Assembly: GCA_022494885.1 (NCBI GenBank)
Contig: JAGVSM010001703.1
Span: 1 to 64,000 of the forward strand
DNA from: Micrasema longulum
Lineage: Eukaryota; Arthropoda; Insecta; Trichoptera; Brachycentridae
Length of the DNA stretch: 64,000 nt
Direction of reading: 5' to 3'
Both the position numbers and the translations under genes were made by a program. This document shows, in pieces, positions 41,705 through 52,404 of the stretch (its first letter is position 1; each line of letters opens with the position of its first letter). Below the pieces are notes generated by a model. That model saw only the letters and a list, made by a program, of their open reading frames with translations, did not search any database and had not been told where the DNA came from.

Positions 41705-42200
41705 TAAAAAAAAATTACGATCTATTCTTCACAATTTTTTTTATCTGTACATCCTTTTTGATTTTATCTTCAACGTAAAAAAATGATTGATTAAAATTTT
41801 TTTATCTGTTTAATTTCCATACGAATTATGTTGTTCTTTACTATTTTTATGAGTGATTTATGCTTTGTACTGGTTAAATAGCATGGTGGGAATTGCACTG
41901 CTCGTCCAATCGAGCTGAATTATAAATTATTAAGCCATATAAATTTGGTAAAAACATTTTTTTTATACTTAATACCAGTCTTGGATATGTCTTAAGAACG
42001 ATGAAATCGATCACTGATTGATTTAAAGTATAACTTACGAGTATGTGAATAGATGATTGTTGTGGGGGTTTAGCATTTTTAAGTATATTATTTTAAAACA
42101 CCTTGAATCCGAAAGTGTCGCCATTCTTACGTCACAAACATCTTTACTAATTTTATTTGTAATTAATTTCAAATGTTTTTTTAAGAAATGTGTTACGTTT
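41705..42200. other. AT-rich stretch upstream of a putative exon
   Basis: No repeat was recognised. Opposed frames at 42035-42311 have no domain. Confidence 0.3.
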
Positions 42201-42342
42201 AGTCTCAAATGGCGCCGACGCACGCAACTGGGGAATGATAAAGTGAATAATATGGAGATTAAAATAATAACACTAGACTCAAGTTTTTTCATAATCAAGT
42301 CAATTGTGTGATATTATGATGTTCCGTGATTATTTGTATTGA

Positions 42343-42371
42343 ATGGAGACCTCTTCCTCGGCGCTACACAG
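42343..42371 (+). CDS. Putative first coding exon (M-E-T-S-S-S-A-L-H)
   Basis: An ATG at 42343 in an acceptable context (TTGAATGG) opens nine codons rich in serine and stops at a strong splice donor, CACAG|GTAAGC, after 42371 (phase 2). A small GC-rich patch (AATGGCGCCGACGCACGCAA) lies about 130 bp upstream, as a promoter or 5' untranslated region would. The rest of the gene is not in view; the next exon is presumably downstream on the + strand. It is too short for family recognition. Confidence 0.35.
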
Positions 42372-42374
42372 GTA

Positions 42375-43625
42375 AGCTTCCTTATTATTTATAATTAAAA
42401 ATATATTAATAAGTGTGAGAAGGTATCAAAATGTTTTTATCTAACAAACCTACTTTTGTTGTAGCGTCTGGTAGACATAATTATTTCGTAAATTCTCCAA
42501 TCGTCAGACTACACCGGCTCGGAAACGAGTGTTGAGAATTTTTTTTGTCTCGTTTTTCACTATTAGTTTTAATATCGAAAATTCTTACGGCGATAAAATC
42601 AAAATAACTTACATTATTTGAGTGCTCTAAAAATCACTCGGACGTTTCCTGTTTTTCTTGGCTACTCTTAAATAACACTTACTCGTAAAACTTTTTTTTT
42701 TTTTTCCTAAAATGTATAATTTTTTCAAAACATTTAATTATGTATATACCTACTTCCATGCAGTATTTTATCTTTACTTATGTATATCTTTTAATTAAAG
42801 TACCTACATATTGACTTGTTATTCCATAAAACTCTTGAATATAAATTTTATACCTGTCTTGTAAAAAGCTTCTGGGTGTATATAGGATAATAAATAAAAT
42901 TATTTTTATATAGAGTTTTTCTACTGACATTTCTTGGTGGAACTGCATTTTAATTATAATAATTATTATGTTAATATTTTCTAAATGTTATAAAATATTT
43001 GTATATCACTACTTACCGACTTTTCTATGTCTACCGGATCAGAGACTTACCCGTCTCTTTGTCAAGACACCAATTAAACCAACCTGCAAACCAACATGCA
43101 AAACCCACCATACACCTTCACCATAGTTGTTGCAAAAAAAATATAAAATCATCACGACATGAATTTTAAAAAGTACATGCACTGACTGGGACAAATATGC
43201 ACTGATTAATTTATGAAAATATTCTGTTGTTTGAGAATCAAAGAAAAAAGTAGAGGGGTTGGAGGGAGAGGGTAAGCTAAATAGGTTTAATAGGGTAACT
43301 ATTACGGGCAAGTGGGTATATACAAATATTTAAAAACATTTAGTCAAATGTTTGACCACAAAGTTAATGCTTTAAATATTAATAGTAAATATTTTCTTTA
43401 TAAACTATTAATGAGGGTTCAAAAATATTCATCAAAATATCTTATATTTAATAAATCTTAAAGTGACTTATATTTTATATGACAATTCTTAAAAGAAATA
43501 AACTTTATAAATATAGTTAAATTAGGTAAGTAGTTAATAAATTACATTATTTATTTATCAAACAAGGAGAACTACAAAAAATTAAACAGAAATCAATATC
43601 TTATTAAGTTAATAAATAATAATAT
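42375..43625. other. AT-rich, intron-like stretch
   Basis: Nothing recognised. The minus-strand frame at 43039-43311 has no domain. Confidence 0.3.
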
Positions 43626-43630
43626 AATTA

Positions 43631-44913
43631 TATCTGTACCTCAGAGGCAGACGGATGCAAATCCAGAATTTGATGAAATGACATTTTGATTTTGCATCCA
43701 GTTTATGACCATGTCCATTGATTTTGAAGAAATTTAAGTCTTATAATGAAAGAACCAATGTATTTAAATACTGAAAACACAAACTTTTGCTGTAAATATC
43801 TTGGAATAATTATAGACCAGTATTTGAGATGGGATGAACAAATTGAAACTATAACTGCAAAAATTAAGCGCTTAATACATTTTTTCATCCCACTTAGAAA
43901 TATATTCCCGGTAAAAAAGTCCCGGACTTGAAACACCTATACCATGCACTGGCAAATTCTGTGTTGACTTACGGTCTAATTGGTTAGGGAGCTTGCACAA
44001 AAAGCGCTCTTGAACCTGTAGCAATTGCACAGAAATCTTTAATCCGAGTCATTTATAAAAAATCATTTCACTATCCAAGTGACTTGCTCTTCAAAGAATT
44101 CAGAGTACTGAATATTATTCAACGTTATATATTGAGAACGGTAGTGGTTACACACATAAAAAGAGACATTTACCCAAGCGTCAACCACAACCATAATACA
44201 AGATACTCTAATAGGGATCTGATACTAAGTGAAGGGGTCAACACTGTTCTGGCATCGAGACAACACTATTACGTAGGCAAAAAAGTCCATAACCTTTTGC
44301 CAGAATCGTGGAAAGACGGGAGTGTTGTCAAGTTACGGAAGGTGTTGACCTCGCTCTTTCATAACATTGGTCGTAGTCAGAAAAGTTTATGCATGCCACG
44401 GATTGGAGAACCTTACTGGATGTCAAAAATAAAATATGAAAAATAAGGAATAATTAAAAAAAAAATATTTATAGATGACAACCATGAAGTTTCGCATAAA
44501 TAAATTGTCTATGTTTTTATGAATGTATGTATGTGTATGCGCATGGGTGTATGTACGTGTGTGTGTATGTACATGTGTATATATGTGTATATTTACATAT
44601 ACATGTGTGTATATATGTGTATGTCTGCATGTATATGAATCAAAAATGTGTATCCGAATAAGTTTATATTTTGTTTGTCTGTGCTCTATATTAATTTGTT
44701 AACTATTATAATATATTAAAATGTAATTGCCTAGTTTGGAACGGGGTATGTACCCTTGTTAGCTGGGCAAAGTGAACATGGAATTGTATTTTGATAAAGA
44801 GTGTGAATAAATAAATAAATTATTAGAAATCACTTAGATAAAGTCGATTCTTTAGGCTTTAGTTGAACATTTGACGTTTGGAATTGCATCCATCTGCCTC
44901 TGAGGTACAGATA
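43631..44913. mobile_element. TIR element with TTA target duplication, LINE inside
   Basis: Inverted ends of about 33 bp (TATCTGTACCTCAGAGGCAG, then A-[CT]-GGATGCAA) differ at 2 positions and face each other at 43631 and 44913. Each is flanked directly by TTA (43628-43630, 44914-44916), a 3 bp duplication as produced by PIF/Harbinger transposases. No transposase remains; almost the whole interior is a LINE J7 fragment. Either the LINE landed in a small MITE or it was captured. Confidence 0.7.
43740..44820 (+). pseudogene. LINE J7 reverse-transcriptase C-terminal half
   Basis: Frames give 'CCKYLGIIIDQYLRWDEQIE', then after a frameshift L-K-H-L-Y-H-A-L-A-N-S-V-L-T-Y-G-L-I-G-stop-G-A, then a 120-codon open stretch (44084-44446) with L-F-K-E-F-R-V-L-N-I-I-Q-R-Y and H-N-T-R-Y-S-N-R. 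The order [KR]-Y-L-G-[IV]-x-[IL]-D, L-x-Y-G-L-x-x-W, N-H-x-T-R is typical of Jockey/CR1-group RT proteins. The stop is a TGG-to-TAG change. The untranslated region includes a GT/TA microsatellite (44520-44640) and ends GTGAATAAATAAATAAAT. Confidence 0.8.
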
Positions 44914-44919
44914 TTATGC

Positions 44920-45590
44920 TTTAAAAAAATCACGTCTACGGTTTCGGCGCTCGAGTTAACTTTTGGAATATTATCATCGAATGACGAGAAATCTTCATTA
45001 ACATAATATGTGATCAATACCTCCTAAACCCGATTCACATCCAAACCTATGTATGTCTGGCTTCAGGGTACTGGTTAAAATACTTAGGAGGAATGTCAGT
45101 TTCGCTGTTTTTTTATAATCTAGTCTATCTTTAAGTGTGAACTGAACGAATCCTTAGAATCACCCTTTCAAATAAACTTATATGAGGCGGCTGCTTTTGA
45201 TTTTATTTTACGATTCGTACTTACATGAAATTGGCCGTCGAGTCAAAAATACTCACCAAATATTCTAGTCCTATTTAATTTAGATCTGTATTTGTCATTC
45301 CGCTCGAACACAGAAAAAATCATTTTAATCTATCAACATTATTCTTCGGAGAATTGCACTAAATAATTCGGCAAAAAATAATGGTTTAAATTTTGAATAA
45401 GTACCGAGTCTCAATTATTCAAGGCATTCAAATGAAAAGGTCTATGTGTCCGTAGACTGGGAAATCCCGGCCCAAAAAATTCACTTCTCAACGACTTGGC
45501 TAAAAAGAATAAGTCGTTTTACTTGAATTGTTCCGAATCGCTCGCTTCAGCACTCTAACTGTGCTCCCGCGCGGAACCGAACCTTAGACA
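44920..45590. other. Mixed stretch with a SINE-1 module
   Basis: At 45195-45325 the module accompanying SINE-1 heads is recognisable (GAAATTGGCCGTCGAGTCAA, 'CATTCCGCTCGAACACAG'). At 45530-45590 composition becomes less AT-rich (CAGCACTCTAACTGTGCTCC, CGCGCGGAACCGAACC), leading into the putative exon. Confidence 0.35.
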
Positions 45591-45599
45591 GACAATTGG

Positions 45600-45665
45600 T
45601 TACCGTGGCGAATCGGCGAATTCTCGACAACTTTCGGCGAATCTATCGAAAAATGGACGATGTAG
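45600..45665 (+). CDS. Putative first exon with M-D-D-V start
   Basis: CpG-containing sequence (CCGTGGCGAATCGGCGAATT) leads to ATG at 45653 in a good context (AAAATGG). After four codons it meets GTAG|GTAAAT, a plausible donor after 45665 (phase 1). Its size and layout match an alternative first exon. It lies 3.3 kb after the putative exon at 42343. Identification rests on signals only. Confidence 0.3.
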   Translation, partial: LPWRIGEFSTTFGESIEKWTM

Positions 45666-45669
45666 GTAA

Positions 45670-46800
45670 ATTTTTCTGATTCGATGCTTGATTTTACAAT
45701 GTCCAATTATCATCTAACATCCAATCAATTTGATTTTATAGACGTTTTTGCGATAAGATAAAAAAAATCACCGTTTTTGTTGGTTGTTAGTAGCTAGCGT
45801 ACTATTGTATTTAATTATTTAATTAATTAGCTTAATTAGTACTTATTACTAAACCGCGAACAATATATTATCATATAACAAATATAAGAGAATTTTGTGT
45901 TATGCTATGTTATGTTTTTCCACAAAAAAATATTTTAATGACTGGACTGTAATAAAAAAACAGGTAATTTTTTTAGGCAAACGTAAATAAAAAAACGTTA
46001 AATAATCATTTAGTAATTGAGTAAAATTAACACAGTTTAATATTATACTAAAGCTTAATAGTAAAAAGATGTGTTAAAAATTCGACCAACAAAACAAACA
46101 AAATGTCCGCCTTGTTTTATTTAACAATCTGACAGACGGTAGAATAATCTAATAATAATATTATTTGTGAATTCATTTCTTTCACCTGAAATGTGATCTC
46201 ACCCTATTCTTTTTAATTCCAGCAGTATTTTGGCACTTAAAAACGACACAACATGGCGTAATGAATTAAAATCGGCAGTTTTGTACTTAGCAACGTCAAT
46301 AGAGTAACTTATGGCCAAAATGTAAAATTACTCATTTATGATCAGTTTTTTCGGGTTCAGTTTGATGTGCGTACTTAGTTTCTGGACTATTATAACTTTA
46401 TACAAAGAGAAATTAGTTGCAATGGTATTCAAACCTTCATAATTCTTATTTCAGCACTCAGTATTCTGGCTAAATCTTGACAAAAATTATTTCTAAAATT
46501 TATTTTAAGCTTCCAGATTTTTTTTTTTTTAACACAAGAACTTATCATAAAAAGACCAACAAGACGATTTTCTGCCATCGTCGATCGTTACCAAGTTTTA
46601 CCCTGCGTACGGTGTTGAAAGATCTTTGGATAGTGCAAGTTGAACAGAGCTGTGCAAGTCAGACGAGTAGCGCCCGTTTTATAGATGAGTAAAACAACTT
46701 GGTTTCATTCACAAATGCAGCTAGTTCTATCTCCTTCAGTTCGGAATTTTTCGCATTTTTTTTCTTTGCATTGGTTGTGCTAAAGTTTATCTTCACCGGC
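45670..46800. other. AT-rich, intron-like stretch
   Basis: No repeat was recognised. The frame at 46477-46692 (+) shows no domain. Confidence 0.3.
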
Positions 46801-46854
46801 GTTTTTTTGAAATTTTTACCCATTTTTTTGTTGGACTAAATAAGCCAGGGTGCT

Positions 46855-46931
46855 TACCGTGGCTAACGCATATGGATGGTTATCTCGCGAGTTAACCGAC
46901 GCCAATAAACTCCGACGGCCAACCTTTACAG
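46855..46931 (+). other. Putative 5' untranslated exon
   Basis: A segment less AT-rich than the flanks (CTTACCGTGGCTAACGCATA ... 'CGACGCCAATAAACTCCGAC') ends TTTACAG|GTAACC, a good donor after 46931. Its ATGs are closed by in-frame stops within a few codons, so it would be non-coding. Confidence 0.3.
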
Positions 46932-46984
46932 GTAACCACTAAAATATTTGTTTTTAAATTTATTTTATTTATTATACTTTTTTT

Positions 46985-47465
46985 ACTTATTTATGATTTT
47001 ACATTGGCGGGTATATTTTCAAATGGCAATTTCTTTCAACCAACTAATAAAATAAAAGTTTTATTTTTATAATTCAAGTTACAACATTTTCAATTGAAAA
47101 TAAAAAAAAAAAGCTAAAGATATTTAAAAATTGAAATCACTGTATTTTCATTGCCTTAAATTAATACCATTACTCAATGGAAAGAAGGAAAAAAAAAAGA
47201 GGAAAGGAGGAGAAATTAAGGAAGAGAAAGGAGATGTTTCTTCAGACGTGACATATTTGATGGTGGATGGGAGATGAGTCAGTCAAGCCGCATGACACTA
47301 AATGAGTTAGAGAAGAAAAATGAATTGTGGATGGGTATTAGAAGAGTGCTTTGAGAATAATAACAAAGAGGTAAACCATGAACTAAAAAGCGTTGAAATT
47401 TTTCACGGAAGTATATAGGCGCGATAGAACTATGAAGTGAGAGGGAGTGATAGTCTCTTCGCTGT
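46985..47465 (-). pseudogene. LINE J3 3' end, minus strand
   Basis: The tail complement ACATTGGCGGGTATATTTTC and 'AATTTCTTTCAACCAACTAA' is followed by the purine-rich segment and the coding-end complement (GGTGGATGGGAGATGAGTCA, then 'GAATTGTGGATGGGTATTAG'). It extends further into ORF2 than the copy at 16370, with frameshifts. Confidence 0.75.
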
Positions 47466-47469
47466 CTAA

Positions 47470-47890
47470 TTTTGAGCCATTTCAGTTGCCTATGATAATT
47501 AGAAAATTACAGTTGAATTACCTCGTACCCAATCCATCATATTCACCGTATTTTTTTCTTACGGGTTACCATATATTTTGGAGCTTGGATAACCATTAAC
47601 GAAACACAAACTTTTCCAATCGGGGCTTTATAATTTCGGAATATTGAAAATTTTATCTACGATACAAATAAGGATTTCTTAAAAACTGGAATTTTTCAAG
47701 GCGTCGGCAGATTATTATTAATGTAGAGTAAAAAGATGGTTACTTTTTCCAATTAATATTTTTTTGGTATGAATAAAAGGTTATATAAATTATTAAAAAT
47801 CCGACATTTGAGGTTCAACAACCCAAAATTTTTTTCCTTTGGATTTATTAAAAACGAAAAATTTGCTTTAAAAAAGTTCATTCTGAATTA
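47470..47890. other. AT-rich stretch, nothing recognised
   Basis: No supported feature. Confidence 0.3.
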
Positions 47891-48004
47891 AAGACTTTCG
47901 CTACACCCCTTTCTCACGCAATAGTGCATAGGGCATTGCATTGGTAAACCAATCGCAGTGTATCTTGATTGTTTTTGTTACATTTTTTTTTCTTTTTTAA
48001 AAGA

Positions 48005-48060
48005 GTCTACAAAAATTTGGACAAACTCAAAATATTGTTGAAAAGAGAAAAACTAGTTTT
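48005..48060 (+). repeat. Rep-A right-end scrap
   Basis: GTCTACAAAAATTTGGACAA, ACTCAAAATATTGTTGA only. Confidence 0.5.
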
Positions 48061-48099
48061 TTTTATTTACTCAAATATTCAAATTTTCACACCATTTCC

Positions 48100-48235
48100 T
48101 AAAAGTCGTAAAAATCTTGTACTGGAAAAATGGAAATCGAGTTGTGGTAGAGTGGAATTTAAACCTGGGACCTTTGGTCCGTGAGTCCACAATACTACCA
48201 CGGTACCACAACCCAGTTCCCATGAAGGTTAGATA
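48100..48235 (-). mobile_element. SINE-2 head, minus strand, nested
   Basis: The complement of the tRNA-like head is well kept: 'GAATTTAAACCTGGGACCTT', TGGTCCGTGAGTCCACAATA, 'CTACCACGGTACCACAACCC'. It lies inside SINE-1. Confidence 0.65.
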
Positions 48236-48404
48236 ATCAGTTTTACGCTTTAAATAGCAGTCCAGGTACAGATAAAATATTCTAGTGTAAAACACCAATT
48301 TAAATTAATATTTCATGCATGGACCTCTAGCATGGTAGGCAAATGCGCTGACAGTTTGACCGCGGGGCGTACAGTATAAATAACTTCTAAAAAACAGATA
48401 GGTA

Positions 48405-48480
48405 GAAGTGGAGCGGGGAACGAGTTTTTGACCTGTGACCTGAGTCCGTGACACTACCACGAGACCACGATCCGACTAAC
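48405..48480 (-). mobile_element. SINE-2-like head fragment
   Basis: 'GTTTTTGACCTGTGACCTGA', GTCCGTGACACTACCACGAG, 'ACCACGATCCGAC' is a second tRNA-like head complement without a body. Confidence 0.5.
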
Positions 48481-48484
48481 ATAT

Positions 48485-49040
48485 TGTCTTTGGTATTATT
48501 CGGAAATACTTATCCCGTTCGAGACATTCCGGAATCGCTCGAGCACTCGTTATTTATTAACACTGTTTAATTTCGTAATGCCATAAAATCGTCCTTGAGT
48601 AGCGCCGACTAAGGTGACTTAACATAAACTTTCTTGTTTTCACTGTAGTATCTCGACTACGCCATAAATGCCTCATAAAAGAATTTGGTATGTTTCGATT
48701 ATTACTGAAATGGATAACGCGTCAGGTATCTCCATCCGATACGTCTTCTATTTTCGAAGCCACTTCGGGTGGATTCCAGAAATTCCCGAACAGATAACGC
48801 GTCGGGTATTTATGAAAATGCGCTCGGCTATCAAACGGCTCCATACTTTCAATATATTTTCTCAAACGGTTTACACGCCAAATTAACAGTTTCATTACCA
48901 CTCGAGCAAGGAATGTCAAAGTATTGTTGGGTACGCGTTTTTATGAACAGTCCAGTTACATTTTTTGTACTTATAATTAAAACGGCCCTTATTGAACAAG
49001 ATACGCACGAATTGCGATGAATAGCTAGCTAGAACGTCGA
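48485..49040. other. Less AT-rich unique segment with a 17-18 bp direct repeat
   Basis: GATAACGCGTC-[AG]-GGTAT occurs at 48713 and again at 48793. Composition is more balanced than the flanks, and several 65-83-codon frames overlap on both strands without domain similarity. It may be regulatory DNA or an unrecognised element. Confidence 0.3.
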
Positions 49041-49044
49041 ATTG

Positions 49045-49425
49045 GAAAGAGGAAAAATAAACTACAAACTTTTATAAATAATTTTATGAGTGCATCAGAA
49101 ATACGGGACCCTTGAAAACATCTATGTATTTTTTCTGTTTTAAAATGTAAATGGAACTTAGTAAAAAAGACCTCACCTGTAAAAAAACAGAAGGGTTGAT
49201 AATGTAGTCTGATAAAAGAACCTTTCTTTTCCAAAACAATGCAAAAAAAAATTTTCAAACATAAACGATGGATAAAAACAATAATTTTCTAAGATATTTT
49301 CTGATAAAAAAAACTTAAGGTGATTTGAAATAAAAAAACGATAATAAAATACTTATTAGATAGTACTTTAGCAATATAATGTAATTAACAGTAAAGTAGG
49401 AACAATAAATACAAAAAAATTAGCC
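49045..49425. other. AT-rich stretch, nothing recognised
   Basis: No supported feature. Confidence 0.3.
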
Positions 49426-49429
49426 AACA

Positions 49430-49745
49430 AAAAATATCTACATTTAATGCAATAGTAGAAAGGAAAAAAGCTAGGCATTTACATGGCCTGTCATTTGCTG
49501 ATTTAAGTGGCCACTTTACACACTGTTACATTCACCATTCTGCTTATGTTTGAACATCCACATTTCCTCAACTCTTCCATCTATTGAGTTTTATGAAGTA
49601 AAAGAGCTAAAACCTCTATTGATGTGTGCTTTATTGGGCGGCTGTGATTCATATAGCTGAATTTCAAATGTATATCTCAATAACTCCCCTTTGAGGAAAT
49701 TCAACCTTTCTACAAATATTTGGATATGTTCAAAACAGTTTACAA
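49430..49745. repeat. Rep-A copy with rearranged end
   Basis: Minus-oriented from 'AGCTAGGCATTTACATGGCC' through 'GTGGCCACTTTACACACTG', TCTGCTTATGTTTGAACATC and 'GAGCTAAAACCTCTATTGA'. From about 49670 a right-end block appears in plus orientation (AATAACTCCCCTTTGAGG ... 'ATATTTGGATATGTTCAAAA'), so this copy is a rearranged or joined pair. Confidence 0.65.
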
Positions 49746-49749
49746 AATT

Positions 49750-50090
49750 TCACAAAATATATTGGATCAAAAACTTTTATTTTAATTAAAGTACTAAAAA
49801 AATAGAGTAGATTTAAATTATATTCAGTTTATTTAAGCTTTGACAAGGGAAAGTAGTGTTCTTGAACCGATCAGCGTATTGAATGTATTTGACTTATTTA
49901 CTTAAACTAAAAACGTAGTTGAATTATTTTACATGAAATATGACAATGTGAATTCTCCAATTATATATATTTTTTAATGTGTTAAATTATACCGCCCATG
50001 ACGTCACGAGTTTAAGTAACTGAGTTCTCCAGACATATAAAAGTAGTATTGATGTTTTTTGTTGATATTTCTTGATAAAACTCCATAGTT
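49750..50090. other. AT-rich stretch, nothing recognised
   Basis: No supported feature. Confidence 0.3.
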
Positions 50091-50091
50091 A

Positions 50092-50371
50092 ATGATTATG
50101 ATAAAATTATAAATAAACTTATCAATGAAACTTTTTGGTTTAGTTTTACTTTTTATTGTTTTGACCAACAAGCGCTTTCGCCTAAGTAGGCATCTTCAAG
50201 ACTGGTGAATTGTTTACAACATTTAAACTGTAAATGTAAATATTGTAAACAATTCACCAGTCTTGAAGATGCCGACTTAGGCGAAAGCGCTCGTTGGTCA
50301 AAATAATAAAAAGTAAAACTAAACCAAGAAGTTTCATTGATAAGTTTATTTATAATTTTATCATAATCATT
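50092..50371. repeat. Near-perfect long palindrome with Penelope-like motif
   Basis: Two arms of about 135 bp start AATGATTATGATAAAATTAT and read the same on both strands apart from a few mismatches, around a short centre (AACTGTAAATG region). Each arm contains GTCTTGAAGATGCC, a short loop and GGCGAAAGCGC, the GAAGATG/GCGAAA pattern seen at Penelope-like termini. Transcription through it would give one long hairpin. The opposed 77-codon frame is a consequence of the symmetry. Confidence 0.8.
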
Positions 50372-50374
50372 CAA

Positions 50375-50950
50375 AAGTAGAATCACGTACCCGTTAAAAC
50401 ACGCTTAGCGTCGAAAAACATGGCTATCCAGAAACTGAAAATCTATCACAACGCTATAATTAATTGGTTTTTGCAAGCACGTGTTCATATAAACATGTGA
50501 CGATTCAAAGTTGTTCATTTATATAACAACCATCTTTTTCATTTTTTAATGGATTTTAGAGAAAAAAAATTCTACAATTCAATGCTCTAATTTTTACCGC
50601 ACTTAAGAAAAAATCAATTATATTCTATTTTCCTTAGCGACGCACTTTATTTTGTAATTGAAGATATATGCATGTGAACATGAATCGACAATTATGTACA
50701 AACCGTATGTTTTTTTTTATGTAGGTATCTTTGTTGAATTACCTTGTAAAATAAAATTTAAAAAATAATATCGTTTATTTTTAATATTTATTGTAGTACT
50801 AAATTTCAATACAATATTAACCCTCTGAAACCTGAATGAAAGCTGGCACTTGTAAAAAAGATTTTACATGAAAAAAATTGTTTGAAAATTTCCGTAGTAT
50901 TTCCCACCTTATTGGGGATTTAGAAGTTATGTATCACACATTAGGTTTTA
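50375..50950. other. AT-rich stretch, nothing recognised
   Basis: No supported feature. Confidence 0.3.
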
Positions 50951-50952
50951 AC

Positions 50953-51322
50953 TCTTAAAAGACTGTGGTAAAAAATCCCTTTGCGCGCGGTGATGTAACA
51001 TCGTGTTACCACTAGTAAAAGACGGAATATTCTTAAGTTCGGACATACTGTTTAATAATTTCTTATCCATAATTTATGCGAATAAACATATAATTTAGCC
51101 AAGTTTAGTAAAATAAATTAAAAATAACAAATACGCCGATCATGTAACGCGCGTGCGTCCCCCATCACTGTCATCAACCGGCTGAAGATTGAATCTGTTT
51201 TAGACAACACCCGCCGCAGAACAGCGTCGCTGTCTTCCTTGTTATGACTTCTATCTGCGTGCTCTCTCTTGTATAAGGTATCTGTATATAGATGTGTTGC
51301 TGACTTAGCGGACATTCATTCT
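50953..51322 (+). repeat. Direct repeat, left copy (possible pseudo-LTR)
   Basis: Begins TCTTAAAAGACTGTGGTAAA and contains 'GTGATGTAACATCGTGTTAC', 'GACATACTGTTTAATAATTT', AAATACGCCGATCAT, 'GCGTGCGTCCCCCATCACTG' and 'CAGAACAGCGTCGCTGTCTT'. The same order returns at 52834-53207. The right copy leads into a hammerhead-like fold that is missing here. Confidence 0.7.
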
Positions 51323-51324
51323 TC

Positions 51325-52260
51325 GCGTGGCAAGGATAAATATTTTTTTGTATTAACATTCAGCATAGTTAAACAAATTTTACATTCCAAATCGGGCGTG
51401 AAAATGTCCAATTAAAGATTATAAAAAATACAAATTCATTATTTAAAAAAATAAGACAGATATATCAAGTCTTGTGTCCTACGTCGACTAGTGTGACATC
51501 ACAGCCACACAAGAGTTAAATGTGTTTTTTATTCGTATGGGAAATAAATACCAAGATACAAAGACTTACTAAAATCCATTTTATTAAATTAAAATCAACA
51601 ATTATATAAAATACATCAGTTTAAACACATTACGTCACATGCCAGCTGGCATTTGACCTTAAATATTAAATAATGCAAATAATAACGGAAGGAATCAACT
51701 GTCCTAACGTGAGTCGAACTCTTAAAATGTGAATGCCTATTTAGCCAGGATTACGGATTACAATCTAGCTGACAAATAAAGATGCCATAGAGAAGATTGC
51801 CAGAATTAGAAAACGAAAATCCGACATTATTATTGAAAAGTTGTTTGAGCACATATACGGTCTTAAAGAGTTAAAACTTAAAATGATTTTATGTTTACAT
51901 ATTTGAAATCATTTTCAACATTTAACGCGTAGCCTTACTGTGTACTTATTTTGTCATAAACGTATTGCAATATAAATCTTATTGTTTTGCAAAAAAATAA
52001 TATTTGCGTGGATGCATTGTTATTACTGAAGATGCATCCGGCAAACAATATGCAATAAATTATGCATGAATATAAAGTATGATGCACTTGAGAACATCAG
52101 AATTACCCCCAGCTGAAGTGATTGAAAATATTATATGTTATTTTCATTTGTTTGTGCTCAACGATTTTTATCATTATTTGCGAGAAATACGTTTAATAGT
52201 GTAAGAGAAAAAATATTTTTTTATTAATTTTAAATTAGATTTGTTAACACATTCACATAA
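51325..52260. other. Interior between the direct repeats, left part
   Basis: AT-rich and non-coding. A tRNA-like trace, GTGAGTCGAACTCTTAAAAT (51710-51730), could be a SINE remnant. No reverse-transcriptase or GIY-YIG endonuclease homology was recognised. Confidence 0.35.
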
Positions 52261-52264
52261 AAAG

Positions 52265-52400
52265 AACAAATGTGAATGTTGCACAGTGCGTAAAGTGGCT
52301 ACTTAATCTAGCCCGCGACAGGTTGTAAGCCCTGTAAATGTCAAGACTTCCATTTTCCCTTCTCTGAAATGTTCTGCATCCCTGTTGCAATGTGTTAATA
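52265..52400 (+). repeat. Rep-A fragment inside the direct-repeat interval
   Basis: 'TGTGAATGTTGCACAGTGCG', TAAAGTGGCTACTTAATCTA, 'GCCCTGTAAATGTCAAGACT' and 'ATCCCTGTTGCAATGTGTTA' in plus orientation. Confidence 0.65.
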
Positions 52401-52404
52401 TATA

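Larger units (their letters stand above)
47895..48375 (-). mobile_element. SINE-1 split by other repeats, minus strand
   Basis: The 3' end complement (CCCTTTCTCACGCAATAGTG, CATAGGGCATTGCATTGG) stops at 'TTTTTGTTACAT' and resumes near 48230 at 'GATAATCAGTTTTACGCTTT', ending in the head complement (GACCTCTAGCATGGTAGGCA, 'GACCGCGGGGCG'). A Rep-A scrap and a SINE-2 sit between. This is the second SINE-1 in the window disrupted by a SINE-2. Confidence 0.7.

Noticed and set aside
44084..44446. 120-codon frame as an independent gene
   Set aside because: It is in register with upstream reverse-transcriptase blocks across one frameshift and one TAG, so it is the end of a dead LINE ORF2.
44520..44640. 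GT/TA-rich tract as a regulatory Z-DNA element
   Set aside because: It lies in the untranslated region of LINE J7 and other LINE families here carry similar dinucleotide tracts, so it is part of the element.
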